Assembly: GCA_019120275.1 (NCBI GenBank)
Contig: DWVL01000063.1
Span: 1 to 59,351, forward strand
Direction: 5' to 3'
Length of the DNA: 59,351 nt
Source of the DNA: Candidatus Mediterraneibacter excrementavium
Lineage (GTDB): Bacteria; Bacillota; Clostridia; Lachnospirales; Lachnospiraceae
The first letter of the stretch is position 1, and every line of letters starts with the position of its first letter. The notes beneath the pieces were generated by a model that was not told where the DNA came from, did no database searches, and saw only the letters and a list, made by a program, of their open reading frames with translations. Positions 7,878 through 15,954 of this stretch are shown piece after piece. Both the position numbers and the translations under genes were made by a program.

Positions 7878-9107
7878 ATATTCAAATTCCTCTTCCGTAT
7901 ACGGCTTTCCTTCCTCCAGCCTCTTCCTCGCTTCTTTGCTGTAGTTCCCGCTGCGGCAGATCTCCACCGCCGGCTCCAGCAGATACCGAAACCGGGCGTC
8001 CAGCATTGTCTTATAGAACTTTTTCCTGACATCTGACAAGAATTCCTGATCATCTATGAACTGCCAGATTTCCGGCAGTTTTTCTTTTATGACCGGGACG
8101 ATCTCCCGGACAGCCGCCGATATTTCCGGCTCGTAATCCGAACAGAGCATATCCGGATATCCCGCTTTCTGTCCGTTGACCAGCAGGGCGGCTTTCGGAA
8201 ACAGTAGCGTCCGCTTCAGGATTTCCTTCCTGTCCGGCAGAATCTCATTTTCCATGGCATGCTCAGACAGGGCCGGAAATAGTGTGCTTCCGTTATCATA
8301 GATCGAAGACGGCCTCACCGGTCCAGTTTCTGACATAAGATATCCCCAGTTCCCCATATGCCGGTCAAAATTTCCGAGAAATGCATCTCCTACAAATCTC
8401 CGGCACCAGATTTTCCATAATTCATCCGCTGCCGGAGCCAGATCCTCGTCCCGTTGCAGTGTATTTTTAATCTGTTGAATATCCGGAATGCGCCCGATCT
8501 CCCGCGAATCATAATGCTTCCGCAGATAGCGGGCGAATTCGATCAGCTTCTCTCCCGGCGGGACGAAGTTTCTGCAGGCGACAATGATCTCCCCGTTCCG
8601 GGTCCCCAGAAATGTTTCGTGTACGTCATAACCTATGATTGCAAGAATATGACTGGACAAATATTCCGAGAGGGCGTTATTGACATAACTGGTATCCAGC
8701 TGATTCTGTCTTGTATGATTTTCAGCATACTTAATAAGAAAAAAAGTCCCATCCGGCGCGATCAGGCCATCCTTACGGTCGGAACCGCCATAATCCGCGA
8801 GGCGGTCCTTCTCCCACGCATCAAAATTCTGAAGCTGTGTGGGATACCGGATCCCGTACCTGCCTTTCTTCTCCCCGACCACGTACCAGCTTTTTCCAAG
8901 TCCGCCGTCTGTGATGCAGCCGCCGGATTTTTTCAACCTGGCATATGACTCGAGACGGCGCATCGCCGCTTCATAATTTTCCATGCTCATGATCACCAGA
9001 TCGCCGTAGCCGTTCTTCGTAACATAAACCGGGCCTTTCGTCCGGTGACACAGATCCGAGATCTCTGACGTATTCTTCAGTTCTTTGATTGGTATAATCT
9101 TCGTCAT
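7824..9107 (-). CDS. Phd-type antitoxin domain fused to HipA-like (CtkA-type) kinase
   Basis: 427 residues. Residues 1-53 look like a Phd/YefM antitoxin DNA-binding domain (IIPIKELKNTSEISDLCH, then VYVTKNGYGDLVIMSMENYE). The rest resembles HipA-like/CtkA kinases: FFLIKYAE with a candidate ATP-lysine near residue 126, catalytic-loop-like GNFDRHMGN at about 245-253, metal-site-like SSIYDNGS near 269. ATG 9107 is preferred over an upstream codon because AGGAGG lies 9 bp before it. The C-terminal tail GDRVKLNLGQGKIQSGT comes from repeat copy B. Family knowledge says Phd domains repress and HipA kinases phosphorylate; having both in one chain is the oddity. Toxin action is inferred. Confidence 0.8.
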   Translation of the reverse strand: MTKIIPIKELKNTSEISDLCHRTKGPVYVTKNGYGDLVIMSMENYEAAMRRLESYARLKKSGGCITDGGLGKSWYVVGEKKGRYGIRYPTQLQNFDAWEKDRLADYGGSDRKDGLIAPDGTFFLIKYAENHTRQNQLDTSYVNNALSEYLSSHILAIIGYDVHETFLGTRNGEIIVACRNFVPPGEKLIEFARYLRKHYDSREIGRIPDIQQIKNTLQRDEDLAPAADELWKIWCRRFVGDAFLGNFDRHMGNWGYLMSETGPVRPSSIYDNGSTLFPALSEHAMENEILPDRKEILKRTLLFPKAALLVNGQKAGYPDMLCSDYEPEISAAVREIVPVIKEKLPEIWQFIDDQEFLSDVRKKFYKTMLDARFRYLLEPAVEICRSGNYSKEARKRLEEGKPYTEEEFEYGDRVKLNLGQGKIQSGT

Positions 9108-9139
9108 AACGCGCGCCCTCCTCTTCATTTTAAGGTGGG

Positions 9140-9158
9140 ATAATTATACCATAATTAT
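9140..9158 (-). promoter_or_regulatory. Extended -10 promoter overlapping twin ATAATTAT sites
   Basis: Minus strand shows TGGTATAAT, an extended -10, 36 bp before the Phd-HipA-like start. The -10 is embedded in two copies of the self-palindrome ATAATTAT (9140-9147 and 9151-9158), 11 bp apart centre to centre, one helical turn. This is the layout expected for an autorepressing Phd operator. Confidence 0.6.
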
Positions 9159-9183
9159 ATTTGATAATAAACATCTTCAAAAA

Positions 9184-9268
9184 GGGACACCGTAAAAGTC
9201 GATTTGGGACACCGTAAAACTCAATTGGGGACGTAGTAAAATTGAATTTTACTACGTCCCCAATTGAG
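9184..9268 (-). repeat. Palindromic repeat, copy C (inverted relative to A and B)
   Basis: Two degenerate GGGACACCGTAAAA units lead into a 49-bp perfect palindrome (9220-9268) with the common 33-bp core. Beyond the core the arms read CTCAATTGG and CCAATTGAG, unlike copies A, B and D, yet are still perfectly paired. Copies B and C are inverted repeats around the Phd-HipA-like gene. Confidence 0.9.
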
Positions 9269-9273
9269 GTGCG

Positions 9274-9402
9274 CAACTTCGATTCCGCACCTTCGCTGCT
9301 CCATCTCGCTCGCGGGCTTTCGCCCTATGTCCACTCATCCGCCGTGCTAAGCTCGATTCCGCACCTCTGGTGCTTCATCTCGCTCACGGGCTGGCGCCCT
9401 AT
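9274..9402. repeat. Two tandem copies of a structured module (family 2)
   Basis: Two units about 73 bp apart. Each has a GATTCC lead, a small variable hairpin (for example GCACC-TCT-GGTGC) and the conserved block TCTCGCTCACGGGCTNGCGC ending CCTATG. The same module occurs twice at 25891-26016. The array abuts a long hairpin at 9403. No gene is evident here. Confidence 0.8.
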
Positions 9403-9462
9403 GAAGATAACAAAAAGTGCCTGTACGAGAGTAAACTCTCGCCAGACACTTTTTATCATCTT
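9403..9462 (-). terminator. Long hairpin downstream of the ABC exporter operon
   Basis: Arms of about 27-29 bp (9403-9431 and 9436-9462) with few mismatches close over a 4-base loop TAAA. A short run of T within the right arm lets it work as a terminator for the minus-strand exporter operon that ends at 9480. It forms the end of the family 2 repeat, as a different hairpin does at 26017. Confidence 0.75.
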
Positions 9463-9479
9463 CGCACGGCTTGTAACCA

Positions 9480-11408
9480 TCACGAAAGTTCCAGCTTCCC
9501 TGTATACAGCTGATAATACGTTCCTTTCATCTTCAGCAGTTCGTCATGCGTACCGCGTTCGATGATCCGCCCATGTTCGAGCACCATGATGGCGTCGCTG
9601 TTGCGGATCGTGGACAGCCGGTGGGCAATAACGAATACGGTTCTGCCTCTCATGAGATTATCCATACCCTGCTGCACGATCTGCTCGGTCCTGGTATCGA
9701 TGGAGGACGTTGCCTCGTCGAGGATCAGTACCGGCGGGTCTGCGATCGCCGCGCGCGCGATCGCGAGCAGCTGTCTCTGGCCCTGGGACAGTTCTTCTCC
9801 GTCACCGCTTAAGTGGGTGTCATACCCCTGGGGCAGCATCTTGATAAATCCGTCCGCATGGGCGAGTTTTGCTGCCTTGTATACTTCTTCATCCGTTGCG
9901 TCCAGCTTGCCGTAGCGGATGTTTTCTTTGATCGTTCCGGTGAACAGGTGCGTATCCTGGAGCACGATGCCCAGAGAATGGCGCAGGTCCGCTTTCTTGA
10001 TCTTGTTAATGTTAATGTCGTCATACCGGATCTTGCCGTCAGCCACATCATAGAACCGGTTGATCAGGTTGGTGATGGTGGTCTTGCCGGCGCCGGTGGA
10101 TCCGACGAAGGCGATCTTCTGACCCGGCTTCGCGTACAGCGTCAGGTCGTGGAGCACCATGTGATCCGGCGTGTAACCGAATGTCATATCGTAGAAACGC
10201 ACATCGCCTTTCAGTTCCTGATAAGTGATGGTGCCGTCCGCCTGGTGCGGATGCTTCCACGCCCACAGGCCGGTGCGCTCTTCGCACTCGGTGATATTGC
10301 CGTCCGCGTCTTTCTTCGCGTTGACCAGTTTTACATAGCCGTTGTCTACCTCCGGCTCTTCATCCATCATGTTGAAGATTCGCTCCGCGCCTGCCAGCGC
10401 CATGATGATGGAGTTAAACTGCTGCGCCACCTGCATGAACGGCTGGGTAAAGCTCTTTGTGAACTGCAGGTAGGAGGCCATAACACCCAGCGTGATATTG
10501 CCGATGCCCGCCACGGAGAGGAAGCCTCCGAATACCGCGGTGAGCACGAACTGCAGGTTGCCCAGGTTTCCAATGATGGGCCCCATCATGCTGGCAAATG
10601 TATGGGCGTTGGCCGCGCTGTTAAAGAGCCGTTCGTTGAGCTCATCGAACTCGCGCTCGGAAATCTTCTCATGGTTAAACACCTTGATGACCCTCTGGCC
10701 GTTCATCCGCTCTTCCACGAATCCGGTGATGTCCGCCAGATCCATCTGCTGCCGGATGAAATATTTCCCGCTGTTGCCGGTAACGATCTTTGAAACAAGG
10801 ATCATCACACCGATCATCAGCACGGCCATCACCGTCAGGATCGGACTGAGCACCAGCATGGAGATAAATGTCACAACGATCGTGAACGCCGACATCAGAA
10901 CCTGCGGGATGGACTGGTTGATCATCTGACGCAGGGTATCGGTATCGTTCGTGTAGAGACTCATGATCGAACCGTTGGTATTCTGATCGAAATAACGGAT
11001 CGGCAGCGTCTGCATATGCGCAAACATCTCGTCACGTACACGCTTGAGCACGCCCTGGCCGATCACAACCATCATCCTGCTGTATATAAATGTAGCGATG
11101 ACGCCGCACAGGAATATGGATCCCAGCACAACAAGCGCGGTGTACAGTTCCGTGTAATCCGGGTTCTGCTGTCCGATCAGCGGGATGATGAAATCATCCA
11201 GCAGGAACTTCAGCGAAAGGGAGACCGAGATCGACGCCACGGAGCTTACAAGGATACAGATCAGCACAACGATGAACTGGATCTTATAGGAACTGAACAC
11301 ATAATTCAGCAGACGTTTCGCCGTCTTGATCGTTCCTTTTGTGACCGCCGGGCCGCCGCCGGCTCTCTGCTGTACCGGCTGAGCATTGCTGTTCGTTGTC
11401 TCACTCAT
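9480..11408 (-). CDS. ABC exporter half-transporter, consensus NBD
   Basis: 642 residues; six membrane helices (about 35-350) then the ATPase domain. Walker A GSTGAGKTT, signature LSQGQRQLL, Walker B LILDEATSSID with the catalytic Glu, switch His in VIAHRLST. An extra segment of about 40 residues sits between membrane and ATPase domains, as in LmrD-type subunits. It overlaps the previous exporter gene by 8 bp, so the two are translationally coupled. Together with that partner, whose NBD is degenerate, it forms a heterodimeric type IV exporter, probably for drugs or lipids. Substrate unknown. Confidence 0.93.
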   Translation of the reverse strand: MSETTNSNAQPVQQRAGGGPAVTKGTIKTAKRLLNYVFSSYKIQFIVVLICILVSSVASISVSLSLKFLLDDFIIPLIGQQNPDYTELYTALVVLGSIFLCGVIATFIYSRMMVVIGQGVLKRVRDEMFAHMQTLPIRYFDQNTNGSIMSLYTNDTDTLRQMINQSIPQVLMSAFTIVVTFISMLVLSPILTVMAVLMIGVMILVSKIVTGNSGKYFIRQQMDLADITGFVEERMNGQRVIKVFNHEKISEREFDELNERLFNSAANAHTFASMMGPIIGNLGNLQFVLTAVFGGFLSVAGIGNITLGVMASYLQFTKSFTQPFMQVAQQFNSIIMALAGAERIFNMMDEEPEVDNGYVKLVNAKKDADGNITECEERTGLWAWKHPHQADGTITYQELKGDVRFYDMTFGYTPDHMVLHDLTLYAKPGQKIAFVGSTGAGKTTITNLINRFYDVADGKIRYDDININKIKKADLRHSLGIVLQDTHLFTGTIKENIRYGKLDATDEEVYKAAKLAHADGFIKMLPQGYDTHLSGDGEELSQGQRQLLAIARAAIADPPVLILDEATSSIDTRTEQIVQQGMDNLMRGRTVFVIAHRLSTIRNSDAIMVLEHGRIIERGTHDELLKMKGTYYQLYTGKLELS

Positions 11409-13134
11409 TGTCCGCGCCCCCTTTCACCTGTGATTCATATACTTCTCTGTAAATATCATTGGTCTTCAGAAGTTCCTCTGAGGTGCCGATGCCGTTGATC
11501 TCACCGTTGTCCATCACAATGATCATATCCGCATCTTCCACAGAAGAAATCCTCTGAGCAATAATGATCTTCGTTGTATCCGGGATCTCCTCGCGGAACG
11601 CCTGACGGATCAGAGCGTCTGTCCTCGTATCCACCGCGCTGGTAGAATCGTCAAGGATCAGGATCTTCGGTTTCTTCAGAAGCGCACGGGCGATACACAG
11701 CCTCTGCTTCTGACCTCCGGACACGTTATTGCCGCCCTCCACGATCATCGTATCGTAGCCTGCCGGGAACTCACGGATGAAGTTATCCGCCTGAGCCAGC
11801 TTGCAGACGCGCTGTACTTCCTCGTCCGTGGCATGCTCATCGCCCCAGCGCACATTTTCGTAAATGCTTCCCGTAAAGAGCACATTTTTCTGGAGCACCA
11901 CAGCCACCTGGTCACGGAGCGCCTCCAGCCCGTACTTACGCACGTCCATGCCGCCGACTTTCACGCTTCCGCTGGTAACATCATAAAGCCTCGGGATCAG
12001 CTGCACGAGTGTGGACTTGGCGCTTCCGGTGCCGCCGATGATGCCGACGATCTGGCCGCTCTTAATATGAAGATCCACATCCTTCAGAGAAAGATTGCCG
12101 CCCTCGCCCGCATAGCTGAAATTCACATGCTCGAAATCAATGTCGCCGTTCTTCACTTCCTGGATCGCGTCATCCGCATCTTTCATCTCCGGAACTTCAC
12201 TGAGCACTTCCGTGATACGGTCGGTAGACGCTTCCGCAATCATGATCATGGTAAATACAAATGTCACCATCATCAGAGACATCAGGATCTGCAGCGCATA
12301 GACAATGACGCTGGTCAGCTGCCCGGTCTGCATCGTTCCCTGGATAATGTCCTCTCCGCCGATCAGAACCATAATGATCACGACCGCATAAACGGTAAAC
12401 TGCATGATCGGAGAGTTCCATGCCACAAGTTTCTCCGCTTTCGTGAAGAGTTTGAAAACAATCGTTGATACTTTGCCGAATTTCTCCACTTCATAGTCGC
12501 CGCGGACATAGGCTTTCACCACTCTGGCCGCATTGACATTTTCCTGGACTGTATTGTTGAGCACATCGTACTCGTCAAACACTTTGATGAAATGCGGATG
12601 CGCCAGTTTCGCGATCCCGATCAGCGCACCTCCCAGGATCGGCACTGTGATCAGCATGATCACCGCAATCTGCACACTGATCGTCAGCGTCATGATCAGC
12701 GACAGGATGATCATGATCGGCGCTCTTGCCAGCAGACGGATGGTAAACATATACGCCATCTGCACATTCGTAATATCTGTCGTCATCCTCGTCACAAGGC
12801 TTGACGTTGAGAAATGATCAATATTTCCAAATGAAAATTCCTGTACTTTATAAAAAATATCGTGACGCAGATTCTTCGCATAACCCGATGATGCGATCGC
12901 GCCGAGCTGCCCCGCCTTGGCTCCGAACGCAAGCGCCAGCATAGCCATGAGAACAAGCAGGACGCCCACCTTGATAATGTAACCCATATCGCCGTTCTTA
13001 ATGCCCACATCGATGATCTTCGCCATCAGAAGCGGGATCAGCACTTCCATGAACACCTCAAGACAGACCAGCACAGGAGTCAGAAACGATTCCCGCTTAT
13101 ATTCCCTGACGGAACGAAGTAATTTTCTATTCAT
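11401..13134 (-). CDS. ABC exporter half-transporter, degenerate NBD
   Basis: 577 residues; N-terminal membrane domain and C-terminal ATPase. Walker A reads GGTGSAKST (Ala for the second conserved Gly), the signature VSGGQKQRL is intact, and Walker B reads LILDDSTSAVD, with Asp where the catalytic Glu should be. The usual switch His is replaced (IIAQRISS). This is the pattern of the non-hydrolytic half in TM287/288- and LmrCD-like heterodimers. Start has GAGGAGA 9 bp upstream. Second gene of the MarR operon, overlapping marR by 8 bp. Confidence 0.93.
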   Translation of the reverse strand: MNRKLLRSVREYKRESFLTPVLVCLEVFMEVLIPLLMAKIIDVGIKNGDMGYIIKVGVLLVLMAMLALAFGAKAGQLGAIASSGYAKNLRHDIFYKVQEFSFGNIDHFSTSSLVTRMTTDITNVQMAYMFTIRLLARAPIMIILSLIMTLTISVQIAVIMLITVPILGGALIGIAKLAHPHFIKVFDEYDVLNNTVQENVNAARVVKAYVRGDYEVEKFGKVSTIVFKLFTKAEKLVAWNSPIMQFTVYAVVIIMVLIGGEDIIQGTMQTGQLTSVIVYALQILMSLMMVTFVFTMIMIAEASTDRITEVLSEVPEMKDADDAIQEVKNGDIDFEHVNFSYAGEGGNLSLKDVDLHIKSGQIVGIIGGTGSAKSTLVQLIPRLYDVTSGSVKVGGMDVRKYGLEALRDQVAVVLQKNVLFTGSIYENVRWGDEHATDEEVQRVCKLAQADNFIREFPAGYDTMIVEGGNNVSGGQKQRLCIARALLKKPKILILDDSTSAVDTRTDALIRQAFREEIPDTTKIIIAQRISSVEDADMIIVMDNGEINGIGTSEELLKTNDIYREVYESQVKGGADNE

Positions 13135-13636
13135 GGTCCGTTATCTCCTCTCTTCTTTTCTCGTCACACGACAAATTTTCAGACATCTGCTGCAGCACTT
13201 CCCTGCATACTGTCAGCTTCTCCTCCGGGATTTCCCCGGCAAGAAGTCCTTCCACATAACGGATGTTATCCAGGATATGCTGACGCACGCCCTTCGCCTT
13301 ATCCGTAGGCGTCAGCTTCTTCAGGCGGGCGTCCTCCTTCACCGGGTCACGGGTGATAAACCCGTTCTTCTCCAGGATCTGGAGCGTCCCTGTAGCCGTA
13401 GATCTGCGGATCTGGAACTCCTTCTCCACATCCTTCTGGTAAATGTCTCTCTTCAGGGACTCAAACAGGATATAATGGAGCACCAGCCGCTGCATATTCG
13501 TCCGCAGACTGTCCTCCTCTTCCGGGATCGACATCCGCCGCTTCAGCTGATGGGAAATCGTATTGATCAGCCTGCCCACATCATGCCCGCAGTCACAGAT
13601 CCCCGTTGACTTTTCACCGCACACCCCTGCCCACAT
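13127..13636 (-). CDS. MarR family regulator of the exporter operon
   Basis: Winged-helix repressor, about 169 residues. The winged helix lies at KDVEKEFQIRRSTATGTLQILEKNGFITRDP with a typical ARLKKLTPT wing and a C-terminal dimer helix. ATG 13636 is given, but GTG 13624 with GGAAAGG 12 bp upstream is an equally good start; anything earlier would precede the promoter. The N-terminus has three cysteines (VCGEKSTGICDCGH), unusual for MarR and possibly metal- or redox-sensing. First gene of marR-ABC-ABC, with a matching operator at 13653. Confidence 0.88.
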   Translation of the reverse strand: MWAGVCGEKSTGICDCGHDVGRLINTISHQLKRRMSIPEEEDSLRTNMQRLVLHYILFESLKRDIYQKDVEKEFQIRRSTATGTLQILEKNGFITRDPVKEDARLKKLTPTDKAKGVRQHILDNIRYVEGLLAGEIPEEKLTVCREVLQQMSENLSCDEKRREEITDHE

Positions 13637-13652
13637 CCTTTCCAGAAAATGT

Positions 13653-13672
13653 ATTGTTCGGTAACTAACAAT
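13653..13672 (-). promoter_or_regulatory. MarR-type operator
   Basis: ATTGTTCGGTAACTAACAAT, a 20-bp dyad matching at 8 of 10 positions per half, lies immediately downstream of the -10 and covers the expected start of transcription. Its place and size fit autorepression by the adjacent MarR protein. Confidence 0.65.
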
Positions 13673-13701
13673 ATAGTATTCAAAAAGAAAAATAAAGTCA
13701 A
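13673..13701 (-). promoter_or_regulatory. Promoter of the marR-ABC operon
   Basis: Minus strand TTGACT, 17-bp spacer, TACTAT, about 37 bp upstream of ATG 13636. Confidence 0.75.
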
Positions 13702-13715
13702 TCATCAATCTGCAC

Positions 13716-13756
13716 AAAAGAAAAACTTCCGACTCAAAAAAAATCGGGAGTTTTTC
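13716..13756 (-). terminator. Terminator downstream of the AP2 remnant
   Basis: Minus strand AAAAACTCCCGA pairs with TCGGAAGTTTTT across a T-rich loop and runs into TTTTTCTTTT. It lies 14 bp past the remnant's stop codon and just upstream of the marR promoter. Confidence 0.65.
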
Positions 13757-13769
13757 AAAATACTGCCTT

Positions 13770-14240
13770 TCACTCTGTTTTCACGGTCAGATGACCGCCT
13801 TTCTTCTCAATCTCGAAAACAAGGGGATGCTCTTCGCCCCACTTTGCATCTGCGTCTGCATGCGCTTTCCACTGGTGATAATCCCTGAGGAATCCACCGT
13901 GGATCATCTCTTCCGCGTCGAGCCGCGCCCGGACCGCATCCACATAGTTTTCAAATGTTCCCAGATAATACCGCTTTCCTTTAAAACCGATCATCGCCCG
14001 GTATTTCTTATTTTTCAGCAGAAATACTCCGCGAAATCCGCTCTTGTTGTCACGCCGGTACTTTCTGTTTTCAAGGATCTCGATGCAGGTTCCATCAACT
14101 CTGGTCAGCAGGTCCGGCAGACCTTTTCCGAGTTCTGTCCTCAGACAGCCGCAGCTTTGGTAATTTCCGCTCGCCAGAGAGGATTCACTTATGTCCGCTT
14201 CATTTCCGCAGTCGCATCGGCACAGCCAGCACTGCCAGGA
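13770..14240 (-). pseudogene. 5'-truncated AP2-domain DNA-binding protein
   Basis: One open frame of about 150 codons ends at 13770 but has no start codon upstream of ATG 13994. It contains CRCDCGNE and NYQSCGC, the Cys pattern typical before AP2 domains in clostridial mobile-element proteins. These are followed by an AP2-like domain (NKSGFRGVFLLKNKKYRAMI, then GKRYYLGTFENYVDAVRAR) and the usual C-terminal KADAD/WGEEHPLVFE-type tail. The family's leading segment is missing because it abuts sortase sequence in another frame. If anything is made, only the last 74 residues would be. Confidence 0.75.
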
Positions 14241-14480
14241 TGCCCAGCGCCGTAAAATTCAGAAGTTTCTCCATAAGGATATCGTCCCGGGACGATTCGT
14301 AGTCTTCGCCCGTAACGGCGAGCAGCGGATCTTCTTGCTGTCCGCCTCTGTCCGTTTCCGCGATTCCTGTGCGCCGGCAGTACACGACATAACGCTGATA
14401 ATTTTTCGTATACGGATGGCAGGTGATCAGTGTCAGCAGTTCCTCATCCGGAATGATTTTCACAGCGTCAATATCATCCG
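14200..14480 (-). pseudogene. C-terminal remnant of a class A-like sortase
   Basis: The frame reads DDIDAVKIIPDEELLTLITC, HPYTKNYQRYVVYCRR, and ends in a C-terminal membrane helix (LLNFTALGILAVLAVP) with positive tail. The catalytic Cys (TLITC) and Arg (YQRYVVY) are kept, but the N-terminal half with the catalytic His is missing. Its 5' end meets recombinase sequence at about 14480 and its last codons overlap the AP2 remnant. Confidence 0.7.
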
Positions 14481-14629
14481 GTCCGTTCCATGAAAAGCGG
14501 CAAATGTATGGATATCCCGCATATATTTCTCGATCGTTGCCCATGCCGCTTCTTTCTCCAGCAGATACTTCCGAATTCTTCGATCATCTTACTGCTGAAT
14601 TCCAGTGAAATATTATCTGTTCTTTCCAT
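14480..14629 (-). pseudogene. Tyrosine recombinase N-terminal remnant with frameshift
   Basis: From ATG 14629 (AGAGAGG site upstream) the frame reads about 20 residues ending SKMIEEFG. After a one-base loss near 14571 it continues as KYLLEKEAAWATIEKYMRDI then HTF, the signature of the SAM-like core-binding domain of tyrosine recombinases. The similarity stops near 14480 where sortase sequence begins. The catalytic domain is absent. Confidence 0.6.
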
Positions 14630-14773
14630 TTTTCTGACCTCTCTTTGTTAATCATGTAATACATTATAATTATTCCCGATGCAGCTTATTTTTCTTTAGT
14701 TGTTTTTCCTATATTTTTCCTTTTATTTTCAAATTTTTTAAACAAAATTGTAGAATTTTTTTCTGATGAAATG

Positions 14774-14779
14774 TATAAT
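14774..14779 (+). promoter_or_regulatory. -10 box of glgC
   Basis: TATAAT lies 35 bp before the glgC start in the A/T-rich gap 14630-14813. A clear -35 at standard spacing was not seen; TTGTAG lies 20 bp upstream. Confidence 0.5.
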
Positions 14780-14813
14780 TAGAGAATAGTAAGAATGAAA
14801 GAGAGGGCTCATT

Positions 14814-15953
14814 ATGAAACAGAATAACATGTTAGCTATGATCTTAGCCGGCGGCCGTGGATCTCGTCTGCATGATCTGACCAAAAAGGTCGCTAAACCG
14901 GCTGTATCATATGGTGGAAAATACCGGATCATCGATTTCCCGCTCAGCAACTGTGCAAACAGCGGCATTGATGTTGTCGGCGTATTAACGCAGTATGAAT
15001 CCGTTCTTCTGAACAGCTATGTGGCAGCCGGGCGCCGCTGGGGTCTGGATGCGAAAGACAGCGGAGTGTTCGTACTCCCGCCGCGCGAGAAATCAGATGC
15101 GGACCTGAACGTTTACCGCGGTACCGCAGATGCGATCTCACAGAATATTGATTTTATCGATTCCTATTCACCGGAGTACCTGCTCATCCTCTCCGGCGAC
15201 CACATTTACAAAATGAATTACGCAAAGATGCTGGCGTACCACAAAGAAACCCAGTCCGACGCGACTATCGCAGTAATTGAGGTTCCGATGAAGGAAGCAA
15301 GCCGCTTCGGTATCATGAACACAAATGAAACCGGACGGATCGTGGAATTTGAGGAGAAACCGGAGCATCCGAAGAGCAACCTTGCATCCATGGGTATCTA
15401 CATCTTCAACTGGAAGACCCTGCGCAAAATGCTCATAGCGGATATGAAGGATCCGGATTCCTCTCATGATTTCGGCAAGGACATCATCCCGACGCTGCTC
15501 AATGAAGGAAAAAATGTTTACGCTTACAAGTTCAAAGGCTACTGGAAAGATGTCGGAACTATTGACTCTCTCTGGGAGGCAAACATGGATCTGCTCAGCA
15601 AGAATAATGAGCTTGATCTCCATGACCCGACCTGGAAGATCTACACCGAAGATGTAACCGCTCTTCCGCAGTACATCGGTGCAGACGCTGTTGTAAATAA
15701 AGCATTCATCACACAGGGATGCGTGGTTGACGGCGAAGTAAGGAATTCCGTTCTGTTCACCAACGCCAAAGTCGCACCGGGCGCCAAAGTCATTGACAGC
15801 GTGCTGATGCCGGGCGCGGTTGTGGAAGAGGGCGCGGTTGTTACGCGCGCACTTGTAGCCGCCGGCATCAAAATCGGAAAGAACGCCGTTGTCGGCAGCG
15901 CAGACAGCCCGAACATCGAACTTGTCGCAAAACGTGTAAAGGGGGATGACTAA
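14814..15953 (+). CDS. glgC: Glucose-1-phosphate adenylyltransferase (ADP-glucose pyrophosphorylase)
   Basis: Makes ADP-glucose from ATP and glucose-1-phosphate for glycogen synthesis. 379 residues. N-terminal nucleotidyltransferase with [38 protein letters not shown] and EEKPEHPKS, then a left-handed beta-helix of hexapeptide repeats in the last 90 residues (for example [16 protein letters not shown]). The start follows GAGAGGG. It is followed one base later by glgD; the two proteins form a hetero-oligomer in Firmicutes, where GlgC is the catalytic partner. Confidence 0.96.
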   Translation: MKQNNMLAMILAGGRGSRLHDLTKKVAKPAVSYGGKYRIIDFPLSNCANSGIDVVGVLTQYESVLLNSYVAAGRRWGLDAKDSGVFVLPPREKSDADLNVYRGTADAISQNIDFIDSYSPEYLLILSGDHIYKMNYAKMLAYHKETQSDATIAVIEVPMKEASRFGIMNTNETGRIVEFEEKPEHPKSNLASMGIYIFNWKTLRKMLIADMKDPDSSHDFGKDIIPTLLNEGKNVYAYKFKGYWKDVGTIDSLWEANMDLLSKNNELDLHDPTWKIYTEDVTALPQYIGADAVVNKAFITQGCVVDGEVRNSVLFTNAKVAPGAKVIDSVLMPGAVVEEGAVVTRALVAAGIKIGKNAVVGSADSPNIELVAKRVKGDD

Positions 15954-15954
15954 T

